Assembly: GCA_030549335.1 (NCBI GenBank)
Contig: CM060195.1
Location: 3,955,501 to 4,019,500, forward strand
Reading direction: 5' to 3'
Length of the DNA: 64,000 nt
DNA from: Pontederia crassipes
Lineage: Eukaryota; Streptophyta; Magnoliopsida; Commelinales; Pontederiaceae
A program made the translations under genes and the position numbers. Every line of letters starts with the position of its first letter. Position 1 is the stretch's first letter. Positions 1 to 17,084 of this stretch are shown piece by piece. The notes under the pieces are model-generated. The model had not been told where the DNA came from and did no database searches. It was given only the letters and a program-made list of their open reading frames with translations.

Positions 1-622
1 ATTTTATTAGAAATAATATTATTTATAATAATTATAAAGAGATAATATAAATTTTATGATATGATATATATTGTACTAATAACTTGTTAGAAATATTAAA
101 AAATAATATAACACATTTTTTTATTTATTAAAATTTATATAATGATAATATAAATAGGTTATTATTAATTTGATATTCATTATTTAATGATGATAGATGT
201 TATGTTAATAAATTTTATTTTAGATTATTCTTATTTATTTTTTTCAACACTTTCCTTTTTATTTCATGCCCTTTGATAATTTTTATTTTAATACTATTCA
301 ATTTTAAATACTTACCTTTTTTTTATTTCAATTCCTATTTAATTCTATACATATCATATTATCTATTTCCTCTTTAACCTTCCTTATATTTCTTTCCATT
401 TGTTCTCATTCAACTTTCCTATTTTTAACAATTTTTTAAATTTCTTTTTTCAAAATGTGCATTGAACTGGGTTGAACCGATTCAACCAGCTCGGTTCAAT
501 CGACCGGTTCAATCAATTTTTTCTGATTCAATGCCAAAAATAGTTTAGACACTTGACCGGATCGGATCACCGGCCAGTTCGTGGTTGAACCGGTCGGTCC
601 GGTCCGATTTTAATAACATTGT
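1..622. mobile_element. Right part of a MITE with TTATTAAAA-type terminal repeat
   Basis: The AT- and CTTTCC-rich body ends at about 622 in a CCGGTC-rich segment whose tip reads GGTCCGATTTTAATAAC. A related tip (CCGGTTTTAATAACC) closes the complete element at 38390-39273, and the internal pyrimidine-rich text is also alike. The left end is not present, so the element probably starts before the window. Non-autonomous DNA transposon; superfamily not assigned. Confidence 0.55.
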
Positions 623-1353
623 AGGACAATAATAAAATTATGGGCCTTTGCCCAAATAGTTGGTCTTTAGTTGTGGGCTGTATGGCTATAATTTAATTAG
701 GAGCTTATTAGTGATTTTCCTTATAATAAATTACCTTTTAATTAGTTTTACTTATATTTGGGTTTCCTTGTTATTTGGTATTAAGGTGTTTACTACCCTA
801 TGAATATAGTCTATTGGTTGTATTAGAAAATAAACTTGATTAATGAATATTTGTTATTAGCATATATATCTTGGATTCAAGTTTCCGTCATTGTTTCAAC
901 GTTTTCTGTCTCATCAGTTCTCTTTCTATTTCTTTGTATTTCCAGCTTTTTCCTTCCTTTTCTTCTTTAGTGTTATTGCATTATGTGCAGCTATTGAGAC
1001 CTGTTTCTGAGAGTTCTGATGTTTAAGAGAATTTAATCTCAGAACACTGTTCTTGAGGTTATATCAGTTGATTTTTTCTTGAAGTAGTCGTAATAGTAGA
1101 ATTTAATATGCTTTCTATTGCGCATTCTCTGCTTATTGACTTGTGAACTAGCACTAATGTACCTTCACTAATCTAATAATCTGATAAACATACTACTTTA
1201 TGGCATCCATTCCTGTGTCAGATAGCTACAAAAGGTATCAGAAACTAGATTTATGCCAGCGAAACAATGTATTGATTGGATCATTACATTAGGAACATAA
1301 TTTTGTATGTGCTGAGAAGCTAAACAAGATAAAAAAGAAAAGAAACTTATTGA
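623..1353. other. No gene recognised
   Basis: This is AT-rich sequence with no coding pattern and no terminal repeats that I can see. Confidence 0.5.
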
Positions 1354-1750
1354 AAACCGCAGTAATCTGCCAAGAATTTAGGTGGCAAGTAAAAAATCCA
1401 TATGTTTTCAGAAAAAAAAAAGTAAAAAAACATCCAAATGCACATAAGAAGTCACAGTATCTATTGTTGTCATTTACAGGTTTGCCTTTGATGATCCTAG
1501 CGTTCTTTTGTGGTGGATTTGTGCTTAGGTGGTTATACATGAACGCATAATGTAGTGTGCTATACTTCATGGGACCTCTAACAATCAAGTTGAGGTGAAT
1601 TGGGAATGGCAAACAAGATTATAAAAAAAGTTATTAGAAACCACAGTAATCTGTCAAGAATTTAGGTGGCAAGTTAAAAAGCCAATTGCACATAAGAAAT
1701 CACAGTATATATTGCAGGTTTGCCCTTGATTATCCTTTGCGGTGGATTTA
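1354..1750. repeat. Local direct duplication, two diverged copies
   Basis: The segment at about 1354-1520 recurs at about 1637-1750. Shared words include GTAATCTG, CAAGAATTTAGGTGGCAAGT, CACATAAGAA, TCACAGTAT, GGTTTGCC and GGTGGATTT. The second copy lacks about 50 bases. Both copies contain acceptor-like text before GGTTTGCC, but no protein can be read. It may be a relic of an old gene or transposon. Confidence 0.6.
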
Positions 1751-2524
1751 TGATGTTACTTGATTATTTGAAGTGCAACACACTTCACAGATGTATGCGC
1801 TGCTATCTTGTTGCATCTGACCGGTAGGCTCCCCGAGATCATTAAACCTCGATCCACGTGATTGGTCCTTTCCACCATCATTTCCATTTATCTTCTTTTC
1901 ATTTTGATTCTGTCAGTTTTGCAACTCAATTTTTCGCTTTGCAGTGTGATTCAATTTTGTGACATGCTTACTATTCACAAGCAACTGCTGCGGAGGAAAA
2001 TATTTGGCAACACTCTGCAGTCTCCTGGAGAAATTAACTACCACTACAAGTGTAAAATAGCAGAGGTCGTATTTTATTACTTATAAAGGGATCAGTATAT
2101 TCTTTTGCCTTTCCAGACACTAGTGGTATATTGTAGCCTTAGACGCTATGATACATTTAACTGTTTCCCCTGCCATTTCCACTGCATCATTTTTCCCTCC
2201 TTTTCTCCAAGTCTCCCAGTCTTTTGCACTGTACAACGCATCCCTTTCAGAGTATGTACATCAGCATTTGTGCAAGCTCGCATTTACAGGAATGGAACAG
2301 CAATTATGTTTACTTGGCATGTATTGGCAGCACAATAATCTTCATCCTGTTAGATACACTCAGCTCTGCACTCCTGGAATTTGGTTGCTTTACCACCACA
2401 TGTACCCTTGTAGTTTCTTGAAGGCAATGGCAGAGCCAGATGGGGAAAGAAAATCGAAATGAAATAATGAACGTGCATCCACTGTCTAAATATCTTATTA
2501 GTATCCCGTTGTACAAATATAGTT
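1751..2524. other. No gene recognised
   Basis: This is a mid-GC stretch with several short open frames. None resembles a known family and none has convincing splice partners. It could be gene-derived (UTR or pseudogene), but nothing supports a call. Confidence 0.4.
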
Positions 2525-2528
2525 TTTT

Positions 2529-2590
2529 ATCTCAGTGGGCGAGCTCTTAGAAGCCGAGCTCTAGGCGCAAGTTCGAATCCTCCGGACTGC
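2529..2590 (+). repeat. tRNA-like pol III box pair (SINE head or tRNA relic)
   Basis: An A-box-like CTCAGTGGGCGAGC is followed about 30 bases later by a B-box-like GTTCGAATCC. The spacing is right for a tRNA or a tRNA-derived SINE promoter. No acceptor stem can be paired, so an active tRNA gene is unlikely. Confidence 0.35.
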
Positions 2591-2599
2591 TATTGATTA

Positions 2600-3440
2600 A
2601 ATACATTTTCTCCTGCATTTGATTTTAAAATAAATACAATTTATTTTATTATAATATGAAGCTTTTTAGATTAATTAAATATTATTTATCTCTTAAATTA
2701 TATATTTCTACTTATTATACTTTTTTATAGAGTATTATAGTATTGCATAATAAAATAACATATTCCATAATTATCTTTTATCTCAATTAGTTTAAATTAT
2801 ATAATTTCATATATACAAAGTATCATTAATATATCGTTAGGATAATATATTTAGGATAATATATTTCATGATCCAATTAATTGAATATGCTAAACACATC
2901 ATTTTTCTTACTTTTCATTTGATAATAAATATAATTTATTTTTATTATCATCAATATAATTTATTTGTATTATTTATATCATTAATAATTTTATGATCAT
3001 GCACTTAATCTTGATTTTGTAGCATCATTTCATGCTTAAAATGTGTATACTTTTTATAAAGATGATATGATTTTGATAACTAAAATTAATACTTTTATGC
3101 ATTATAGTAGAAAAAAGTATGAAAATTTCATCATTTATCTCAATAATAATTTAAAAAATATTAGAGTTATGTATGAACCCAGTACAAGTTTTGTCTGGCC
3201 ACTACTTGAAGGAAAAAAAGATATTATATGTTGAGAACAGTTGAGGTTGGGGTGGTGTGGCATACGATTTCGCTTACCAATACCTAAGTGCAAAAGTAAA
3301 AAATAAACGGGTGGATTATTTACTTGTTGAGATGGTTGTCAGAATTCAAATATGAGAGAGAGCAGGGATGAAGATTTAAAATTTTATTTTATTTTGGATG
3401 AATTTTTTTTTAAAATATAATTGTGACCGGTGAGATAATT
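2600..3440. other. AT-rich spacer upstream of the REC8 gene
   Basis: This is very AT-rich intergenic DNA with no recognisable gene. Distal promoter elements of the downstream cohesin gene could lie at its right edge. Confidence 0.5.
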
Positions 3441-3648
3441 TATATTTCTTGAATACGCCTGTTAATTCTCCTTCATCGTTAGAGAAGCACCGAGAACGAG
3501 ATATTTTTATTGCCACCACACGTGCGACGGAGAACGATAGGAAAAGGCGAGGAAAAGTGCAGTTGGGGAAATCACCGATTTGCCCTCGAATCGCATCTCC
3601 TCTTCACGTTTATTTCCCCCCTCGAGACACCTCTCTCAGTCACACTCG

Positions 3649-3660
3649 TATATATAAATA
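3649..3660 (+). promoter_or_regulatory. Candidate TATA box of the REC8 gene
   Basis: TATATATAAATA lies about 130 bases upstream of the REC8 start codon, followed by a CT-rich leader. Position and sequence fit a plant core promoter. No experimental start site is available. Confidence 0.5.
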
Positions 3661-3785
3661 CGAACATACCCGTGGTTTCCAAGCTTTCATTAGCTGAGAA
3701 CTCCTCTCACACACAATTCCTCGTCTTCTAATATCCACTTCTGCATTCTCCCTCCTTTCCATCGAACAGTCGGAGGAAGCGAAGG

Positions 3786-8631
<4,846 letters not shown>

Positions 8632-9536
8632 TGAAAACGAGCCGTTTCTACTCAAGGTAATTAGTTCAGATGGCAAATGGACCACTGCACCTTAGTTTTG
8701 TTAGATTATACTTAAAATGAAATGGGAAATCCACAAGACCTCAAATCATCATTATACACAATAGATCCTTTTTATTGGTTTATGCTGTGCATAATGTTGC
8801 TTAGACACGACTGACTGCTATTCCTGTAAAACGTATATAGATGTTGCTTACCTTGATATCATTTAAACTATGTTTCCTATTGTTGAGCGAATAATTGGAA
8901 CACTGCCGATTATTCAGATTTAGATAATATAACAAACTTAAAAGCTTTAATTAAAAACAAAAGATACGACCAAAGGCTGAAGAACGATAAATTAATCAGA
9001 ATTGTAAATACCATGTTTAACACTGAGAAACGATTTAAAAGATTAACAGCTTATTTTCCACCTTGAAATCTATGCTTCATAAACTAAAAGATATACAAAA
9101 GTTATTTTCATGGACTGTACCTCAGTTTTATCATTTTTTTTTTCTAGTGAATGCTGACATCGTTAGTATAAAAATGATATGACATGAGTGGCAAGTGTGT
9201 GCCAAACTTACATCATGTACGACTTTTGATACTCGTAATATATCTTTTTTCTTTGTCGAGAGGGAGAGAACTTACGTTTTTTTGTATCATTCATTGTATT
9301 ATCAAATATTCTCTTTTTGAAGAACGTTGGTTTGACTCGGCAGAATTTGGTTTCGATTATTCAAACCTCTAACTTTTTCAACTGAAATAAAAACCTGTCA
9401 ACATAAAATTTTATTGCACGAATAAATAAATAAATAAAAGTTGATTTGTGAACATTTGGGAAATTTCGGGCAGGCAGTGGTTTCATGTATCCCTCTAAAC
9501 AGGCTGAGAAGAACGTAGTCAGCTTTTACTCACCAT
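8632..9536. other. Convergent intergenic region (3' flanks)
   Basis: This lies between the stop codons of two genes on opposite strands and should contain both 3' UTRs. It is AT-rich with no ORF of note. A short (AATA)n run sits at about 9418-9436. Confidence 0.6.
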
Positions 9537-12500
9537 TTATTTAAAACTGCGGTCATCATCCCCGCCTTCGTCAAATACTCCCGATGATCCCACACGGAAG
9601 TCGAGTTGTTTTTGGTGCTTCGACCGACGACGCTCATCAAATTCTTCCCATCCTTCAATCTGTACAAATTGTAGATAAATTCATAAGGAAAATTGCTTAG
9701 CGATCAGGCAAATCACTGGAGATTCAGTTAACTAATTTTGCACAAAGATTCAATCGAATTAAATGCATTCAAGACACATCTCCCGAGGATCTATCAATAA
9801 GACATAGAAGTCTCCGGTTAATGTAGAATAATCCAGAATATATTACATGAGCCTGCAGCAAATGAACAATTTCTAGAACCACAGAAAAGCAGGGTGTCAT
9901 AACCAGGACTATATGTGCACGCTGAAGGGAAGCTTAACTATTGCCAAACTGCAAGTCATATCTCAAAGCGAAGTTCGTCATGCATTTCATCATGCACTTG
10001 TATTTTATTTTATTTTATTTTATTAGGGTAAAGATGTGGATTTTAGTATTGTTGATAATAACTTTATATGTGGAGTAACTCAAACATTGATTTTCCAAAA
10101 GATTATTGATCCAAATACTGAATGTAAAAGTTGACTGACCTGTAAGACTTGAAATCCTACTAGTTCCCTTTTAAACACAAATAATCTAACTATAACTTTG
10201 GTTTCACGTAGAGATATGAACGGCTGTTTAATACAAAATAATTTGACATGGGACAACCAGTTTTCAACTGACTGGTTATCAGTACCTGACGTAGAACCTC
10301 ATTTGTGATTTCCGTGCCATGAACATCAAGAATTGTAAGTTCAGTGCACATTTTAAATAATGTTGATGGAAGAGACTTGAGACCATTGTTCTTGAGATGC
10401 AAGGCCTGCAAGATACCCAGAACAGCATTTTAAGCAAACACATACGATTTTTTTTCTTTTTTGCAATACAACTACATTTTTACACAAGAAATAGTGCATT
10501 TCAGTGAAGTTTGTATTACACATTTAGTACTCAATCAAAGCAGATCACATCAGTTTGGATTATCTCAAATGCCAAAAGTTAAGAGTGCTAGCACAATCTT
10601 CTGGAAATTCCAAAATGTTTAAAAGATAAGAAAAGCTATATTAGCTAACATGCTGTATTCCAGAATCTGTAAACACAATCAACAGTGTAAGATAGATGCA
10701 CTATTTCAAACAAAAGCAAATTCATATAATCGTGACTAATTCAAGTGTGAGAAATGATCATTTTCTTAAATGGCTTATTATTCAAAGCATGCAAAGAGCT
10801 ATCAAGGTCTTCATTATCCGCAGCTCCCATGCAGACTGATATGAACATGTTGGTACAATTGGAAGCACCATTGTGTTAGGGGCAGTAAATTTCATTGGGA
10901 TCATATGAATAAATAAACTTTGATTTCAAAACTATATGAAAGGAAATTTCACAAGATAGTAAAAAGAAGGCAAACCTTTAGATTCTGTAAATTCCCAATT
11001 GTTTCCGGCAGCTGAACTAGTAGGTTACATGAAAAATCAATCTGCATTGACAAAGATAATCATATTGCACCAAAGCAATAGTTAATTTGTGTACATAATG
11101 TCTAATTTCATGATGACAACCAAGGTTGTCAGGATCGCTTTCCAAGGTAGGATCGTAAGGGGCTTCGAGAATCAAGAATCGTAGGAACGGATCGAGGATC
11201 GTAAGATCCTACCCCATGAATAAAAATTATTTTTTAATATAAAAATAATAAAGTAGTATATTTATTCAAAAATATTATGCTTATATATAAGTTAATTAAA
11301 CATTGACCATTAATACTTTATTTATATTCTCAAGTCTAATAGATTTTTTATATCATCTGAAAGACAATATAATATATTCTTAAAAAACACTAAAATAATA
11401 ATATATAACATTTGATCTTAATGAACTATAATATTTACTAAAGTGCAATATAATTCTTAGTATACATGCAATAATAAAAAATAATTTTGATGTAAGATAC
11501 TATAGTATTAGATTCCTAGCATAACATTAAATTATTAGAAGATATTAAAATTCATGAAAATGAGACTAACATATACAATATATATAAATAAAATAGTTAA
11601 ATCTAATTTTATTTTCTCAAGGACCTTTATGTTTACTTTTAATTTTTTATTTGAATAATTGTACCAATATCGTAGGATCGTTAGGATCGTAAGATCCTAC
11701 CAATCCTAAGACCCAGCTATAGATCTGATATAGATCCTACGTTTAAGATTCTCCGGGTAGTATCGGGATCGTAAGATTTTACTATCCGGTTCGGGATCCT
11801 GACAACCATGATGACAACTACTATTTATACATGAATAAAGTATATAAATTAATACCTCAATCAAAGATCGACAATTTCCTATAGATGAAGGCACCGAGCT
11901 TATCCTGCAATCATATCATTATGAAAAGCCAAATAAGAATGATGCACCAGTTACAACATGTCATGCCATTCACAACTTCTTTTCTTTTGAGGAGATACCA
12001 TTCACAACTTCTGATTTTTTTTTCTTCTCAAAAAATCTTTTGATGTCATATGTACTTGTAAAGTGAATATATTGAGACAAATGAAGGAAAAACTTGTGCA
12101 TAAAGTTACTAAAAGATAAACATCAATGACCAACAGGGATCTTTAAGAAGGCCATACGGTGGATATACATAATCCAAATTAAATTAGGAGTTTTCCCCAA
12201 CAATGATCTCTTCAAACAGAATAGCATGCTATGAAGATTAACATATGCTTTTGCAACACGAGGTAACCTTGAGGTAAGGAACGGATGTCCTTATCCCAAG
12301 ACAGGGACGTCCAGTCCATATTCGTATCCCCAACCCAATCCAAAGATTAACAAGAAAAAGAATAGCTTCAACTACTGATGTTCTCGAGTTCAAGTAGAGA
12401 ACTTGCAAGCCCCATATAAATATGTCGACCTTCACAAGTCCTCTCTTGATGATGCAACTTCCTCAAAATCGTTTCAAATCCGTTAACGATACAATACTGA

Positions 12501-15500
12501 CACATATAAACAGCAGTACAAATTACAGTAGGATCTAGATAAATTCTTCTAGCAACTTCAATATGAGCAAAGGAGAAGATGCAAAGCTCAATGGATCAAT
12601 GTTATAGAAGTGATAAACACAATTTTGGCAAACAAGTCAACAGTGATGGAAAGATTGTGTCAGTTCGACCTTCAAACCTCCATTGAGAGATACATCCTGA
12701 TTACCTTTTTTCTAAAGAACAATTGCCATATATCTTTATCCCATTAAGAGATGAAATGAAAGGGAAAAATGTTCAAGGAACGTAGAAGACAAGGAAAAGT
12801 GATAAAAGAATATTATGGTCAAGTGTTTGATGCCATTAACTATTGTAGTCAGCATAGTTTCAAAGGGAGTTTCTTTTCTTAAAAGCTCACAAAGTTTCAC
12901 AGCTTTTTTTAAGGCTATTCACTCTGAATAAGACTCGATGAAGTTCCTTTATATCAAGAAAAGAGTAGGTTTGCAATTGCGACTTTTGAAAAGTGCGTTA
13001 GTGGACTGATCCAACTACAAAGACAATAATTGCTCTGGGAATGAAAACCATGAAATAAAAGCACTTTTGAGCTTTGTTTCTTTTACCCAGCACCTGAAAT
13101 TTTCTCAAATATCTTCAAATACAAAAGCACTTAAAAAATTAATCAGAAGTCACAATGCTACACAAAGTAAAACCGAAATTAATTGGCTACAAATTTGATT
13201 TCTTCAGCTTAGTCAAATTCAAATCACCAGTTTACTTATATGTAATTATTATGCCATTACAGGATTCGTTGGAACATAACAAGGTTACATTTCGTATATT
13301 TGGAAGTTCAAAAACTGCTGGAGGTCAATAATTAATATTCAAGGAAAATTAAAGTTAATGACCTCACTGCGATTACCTATTGTTTGCTGCTTTCAGAATT
13401 TGAAGCTTACTCATCAGTCCTATTTCATCTGGTAAACTTGTAAGTTTGTTATTTGTGATATGAAGTTGGCAAAGAGAAGGCAAATTGCATGCCACAGGTG
13501 GAAAGGTAGTTAAACTGCAAAAATAATCCAGACAACTATGGTCAACTACGAGATCAGAAAGATAAATGCCCACATACATATAGACAAAATTTGCAGTTAC
13601 AGCTGATGGTGTTTGAATTGTGCATTAGAAAAACCTTGTACATCAACAAACTACAATAATATACTGCACTATTCAATTAGTTACACTAGAATCAAGAGCA
13701 CAAATACTATAATATGTCACAATATCCGAAAAAACTAAAGCATGAGTGGTTGTGCAAAATCATAAGGAAACACACTTGTTAGAATATGTCTATAGAATAA
13801 ATTTCTGCACGGACATGCACATTCAAAGGATGATAAATTATAGCTCATGGTCAATAATAAAGCTTAAATTCGATTTGAACTGGAATTCAGCTGATGAAGA
13901 ACTGAGTCACAGCATGAGAACAGTGCATCACATAAGTGAAACAAATTCAACTGATGATTAAAATATGATCAGGAAGCAAAAAACAAGCAGCAAGTTTCTA
14001 GAACGCTCAAGCTTTAAAGTGAAGCAACACAAATAAGCAATGTATAAAAAAAATTGAGGACACAAAGACCTCAAGGACTGTTGAAACAGTGGAGATATAT
14101 AGAAAAGGTTTTTCCTATAGAGAAAATAATGCCAACCTACTGGAACACAGGAACAGAAAAATAGAAAATAAATTATCACTTTTAGGAGAATAATGCATTG
14201 TTTACTTTTAATGATTGATACAGAGGACAAGTATCACAAGGTTGTGTAACACCAAAAGATGGCATTTTTTCAATTTATTTCAACTTTCAGTGAAAATCAA
14301 GACAGAAAGGAGCCATGTTGACACTTGTTGTCGTCCTTCTCCATCTGAATGGACAATATATATGCTATATACATGGAATATTTTTGTAAATATATTGAAA
14401 TCAAAGTTGTTCAAACTAAAAAAATCTAGCAAGAAGAAGATACTATTTGGTCATCCAACTAGCAAAGTGATATTTATCATACTTGATTAATAAGGTCGAA
14501 GAGAATCAATTCAATTGAAACAACAGACTTATTAGATTTTTTTTCAGGGTGCACTTGCTAGATTTACACAAATTAATTGTTGATCCTTCACTGAATTTCC
14601 AGAATTACACTGAAATTTGACTAATGACAGAACCAGTGCAGCACTTACTGGTTTTGGTTTAAAGACAAAACAGTTAATGACTTCAGAGATGGTAGATCTT
14701 CCCAACTTATGCTCTCATCAATTATATCATTTGAGTTCAGTAACAATTTCTGCACAATAGAAGGAAAATCTTGAACAATCAAACATTTGAAGTTAATATT
14801 TCTTAAGTGCAATAATCTGAAACTTCTGAAACACAATATTCTCATGCAATAATTTAACTAAATAAATAAAGGGTATATAAGTATTACATTTAGAGACTTT
14901 AGAGAAGAGACTCTAGCTGGGACTTCCCGGATTGAGTTGTTACTGATGTCCAATACCCTTGCAGAAGGACCACAATCCCAAACTTCTTTAGGCACTTCCT
15001 ATGTAGTAAACATATCGCATATGAATATAAAGTTTTGATGAAAGAATACGAGATATACCTTTGGTGAAAAGTAATGAGTTCATTTATCATGCAGTAAAAT
15101 AACTCATCACAAGACTTGCAACAGTTTCTTCAGTCAAAGAAAAATGTTATCTCACCGTGTAATTCTTATAACTTTGAATGGGAAGGTTAAACTGTTAAAA
15201 CTTATAAGTCCATATGATTGAAAACAATGATAATACTTTTCACTACAAAGAAAAGCTGACTATCAAATAAAGCCAGCAACTTCAAGCATACATTGATGAC
15301 ATTTATAATTTTTCACCAGCCTATCTCCAAATGTATTGTTTCCTGTTAAATGCATAGCTAGAGATAATCCAAAGAATGGATCAATTTAAAATGTACCTAG
15401 TTATTTGTGGAAAGCAGTAAAATATACACATATTTAGCAAAAGAAAAAGTTTTACAACATAAAAGAAAAGCTCGCTGTTTTCCTTTTGTATAAGAAACTC

Positions 15501-16534
15501 AAGAACACAGTTGTGCTATACTAAAAAAACTATGACTCCTGAGTGGGCAGGGATAGCATATCATTCATATTTTCATCGGTTCATGTACCTCATACCGTTA
15601 GATTATAATCCGACAAGGTTATGACGCCAGTCAGCTTCCATTTCTCCGACCGGCTTTTGTTGATGACTGCCTTTGTATTAAGAACTTCACGTTGCTTAAC
15701 ACCATCAACCCTCTTTTGGCTAGTGGCCGCACGGGTGGTGTCTTTGGTTATAGGACCATCCTGTGAAAGAAGTGATACAATTAGTTGGACATTCAAGTAC
15801 CCCTGAAATGTATTCCTAAACAAATAATTGTGCTCAGCTTTCTAATAAATCTACCAGGAAAGTTGAATACAAATGGGATTACCCCTTGGTGAAGACCTTG
15901 AGAAGCTATCAGCATGACTTTAGACCCATCACTGACTTGCTGTGACTTCAAGCTTGTTTTATCAATGAGAACCTTCCCTGTTATCAACGCCACTTAACAC
16001 AATTAATTTAAACCTTAAATTTTGGTATCCCACAACCATGCAAATAAGCCTTTATTAGGCCAAATAACATTATTTCTTTGTGAAAGAAACAATTTACCCA
16101 AAGATCTATCTTCGTCTAGAGGAAAAATAGCAGACGAAGTAAAGATAGCCCATCCAATTTAGCACTTTGATACGACATTTCTCTAACAAAAATAACAAAA
16201 AGACTACCCAACAACATAGAAAACCTAAATTTCGTAACAATTTGACCCTCTAATCCTATCAAATACTAGTGCGCGTTCCTCGTTCGAGAGGGTGTTTGGA
16301 GATCGAAGCGGCATCAAAGGAAACAAACGGAACGGAACGGAAGGTAGATCTCGAACCTTTAAAGATGAGCTTTTGGCCGCGCGGGATCACGTTGGTGAGG
16401 GGCTGTAGGAGCGACTTGAGGTCGGCGACGTCGGCGTCCGGAGAGACCGAGACGGGCACCGTCCGACCGGCGAACTTCACATGGACAGTGATGCTGGACA
16501 TCGGTTTAGAGGCGGAGGCGGCATCGCCTTCCAT
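9537..16534 (-). CDS. Ubiquitin-like plus leucine-rich-repeat protein (At2g30105-like), 10 exons
   Basis: Exons in transcript order: 16357-16534, 15883-15977, 15596-15760, 14888-14998, 14649-14749, 13377-13514, 11856-11904, 10976-11041, 10286-10405, 9537-9659. They total 1,146 nt (381 aa plus stop) with consistent phases; the Arabidopsis relative is about 370 aa. Residues about 12-90 form a ubiquitin-like fold (SSITVHVKFAGRTVPVSV, then LKSLLQPLTNVIPRGQKLIF and KVMLIASQG). Residues about 130-340 are intracellular-type LRRs such as LTVLSLNQN, LCQLHITNNKLTSLPDEIG and LHLKNNGLKSLPSTLF. The tail ends FDEGGDDDRSF. There is no signal peptide or membrane segment, so the protein is probably cytosolic or nuclear. 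Its biochemical role is unknown; a ubiquitin-pathway adaptor would be inference. Start chosen at the first ATG before the ubiquitin-like domain. Intron 7 hosts a transposon. Confidence 0.92.
11121..11806. mobile_element. Non-autonomous TIR element in intron 7 of the UBL-LRR gene
   Basis: The element is about 686 bp. Its left end reads GGTTGTCAGGATC and its right end GATCCTGACAAC, an inverted repeat. CATGATGACAAC flanks both sides (11109-11120 and 11807-11818) as a 12-bp target duplication. The inner ends carry repeated GGATCGTAAGATCCTACC palindromes around an AT-rich core. A Mutator-like MITE is possible, but 12 bp is long for that superfamily. Confidence 0.75.
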
Positions 16535-17084
16535 TTCCCTTCTCCTTTCGGCGTGGCCGCGCAGTGTTCGGAAGAATGACTGTGGGCTCGGTTTTGGCTC
16601 ACAATTTCAAATAACTCAATCCAGCCACAACGCCGGGTCTTACTCAATAACTCAAAGTTCATTAACGGGAAATAAGAGAACAACGGTGAAAAAAAAAGGA
16701 GGTTATTTTTCAAATCTAAATTTTTTTAATTTGATTCTTCCGTTCAATTCCGTCAACTTTTCAGTTATATTTAATTTTTCGCATTTGTGAAAAGCACATT
16801 ATAACCCTATGTCTTAGTCTATTTTTACTTAAAATAATATATATATAATAATTAAAAAAGGTAGAGGAGACATTATTTGTGGCGATCATTTGTTTTTGTA
16901 TCAGTTTAGTCTGAATATATTAGTATGCAAGACATTATAAAATGCTAAAAGAGTGAGGTTGTAAAATCATTTTGGTAATAAAGTTCCTGTGGCTCCTCTC
17001 CCAATATCAATCTATCTTCTTCATGAAAGTGTTGTTGTAAGTGTGTTCTTCTGCAACGTAGATCAAAGACCAGAGTTTGACACG
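16535..17084. other. 5' flank of the UBL-LRR gene, then AT-rich spacer
   Basis: The first roughly 150 bases on the minus strand should hold the promoter and 5' UTR of the UBL-LRR gene. The remainder lies directly upstream of a primer-binding-like site and may contain a decayed 5' LTR. I could not define LTR ends. Confidence 0.4.

Noticed and set aside
13958-14490. ORFs of about 90 aa in the UBL-LRR introns
   Set aside because: They lie within a long intron between exons whose phases fit; no domain is visible.
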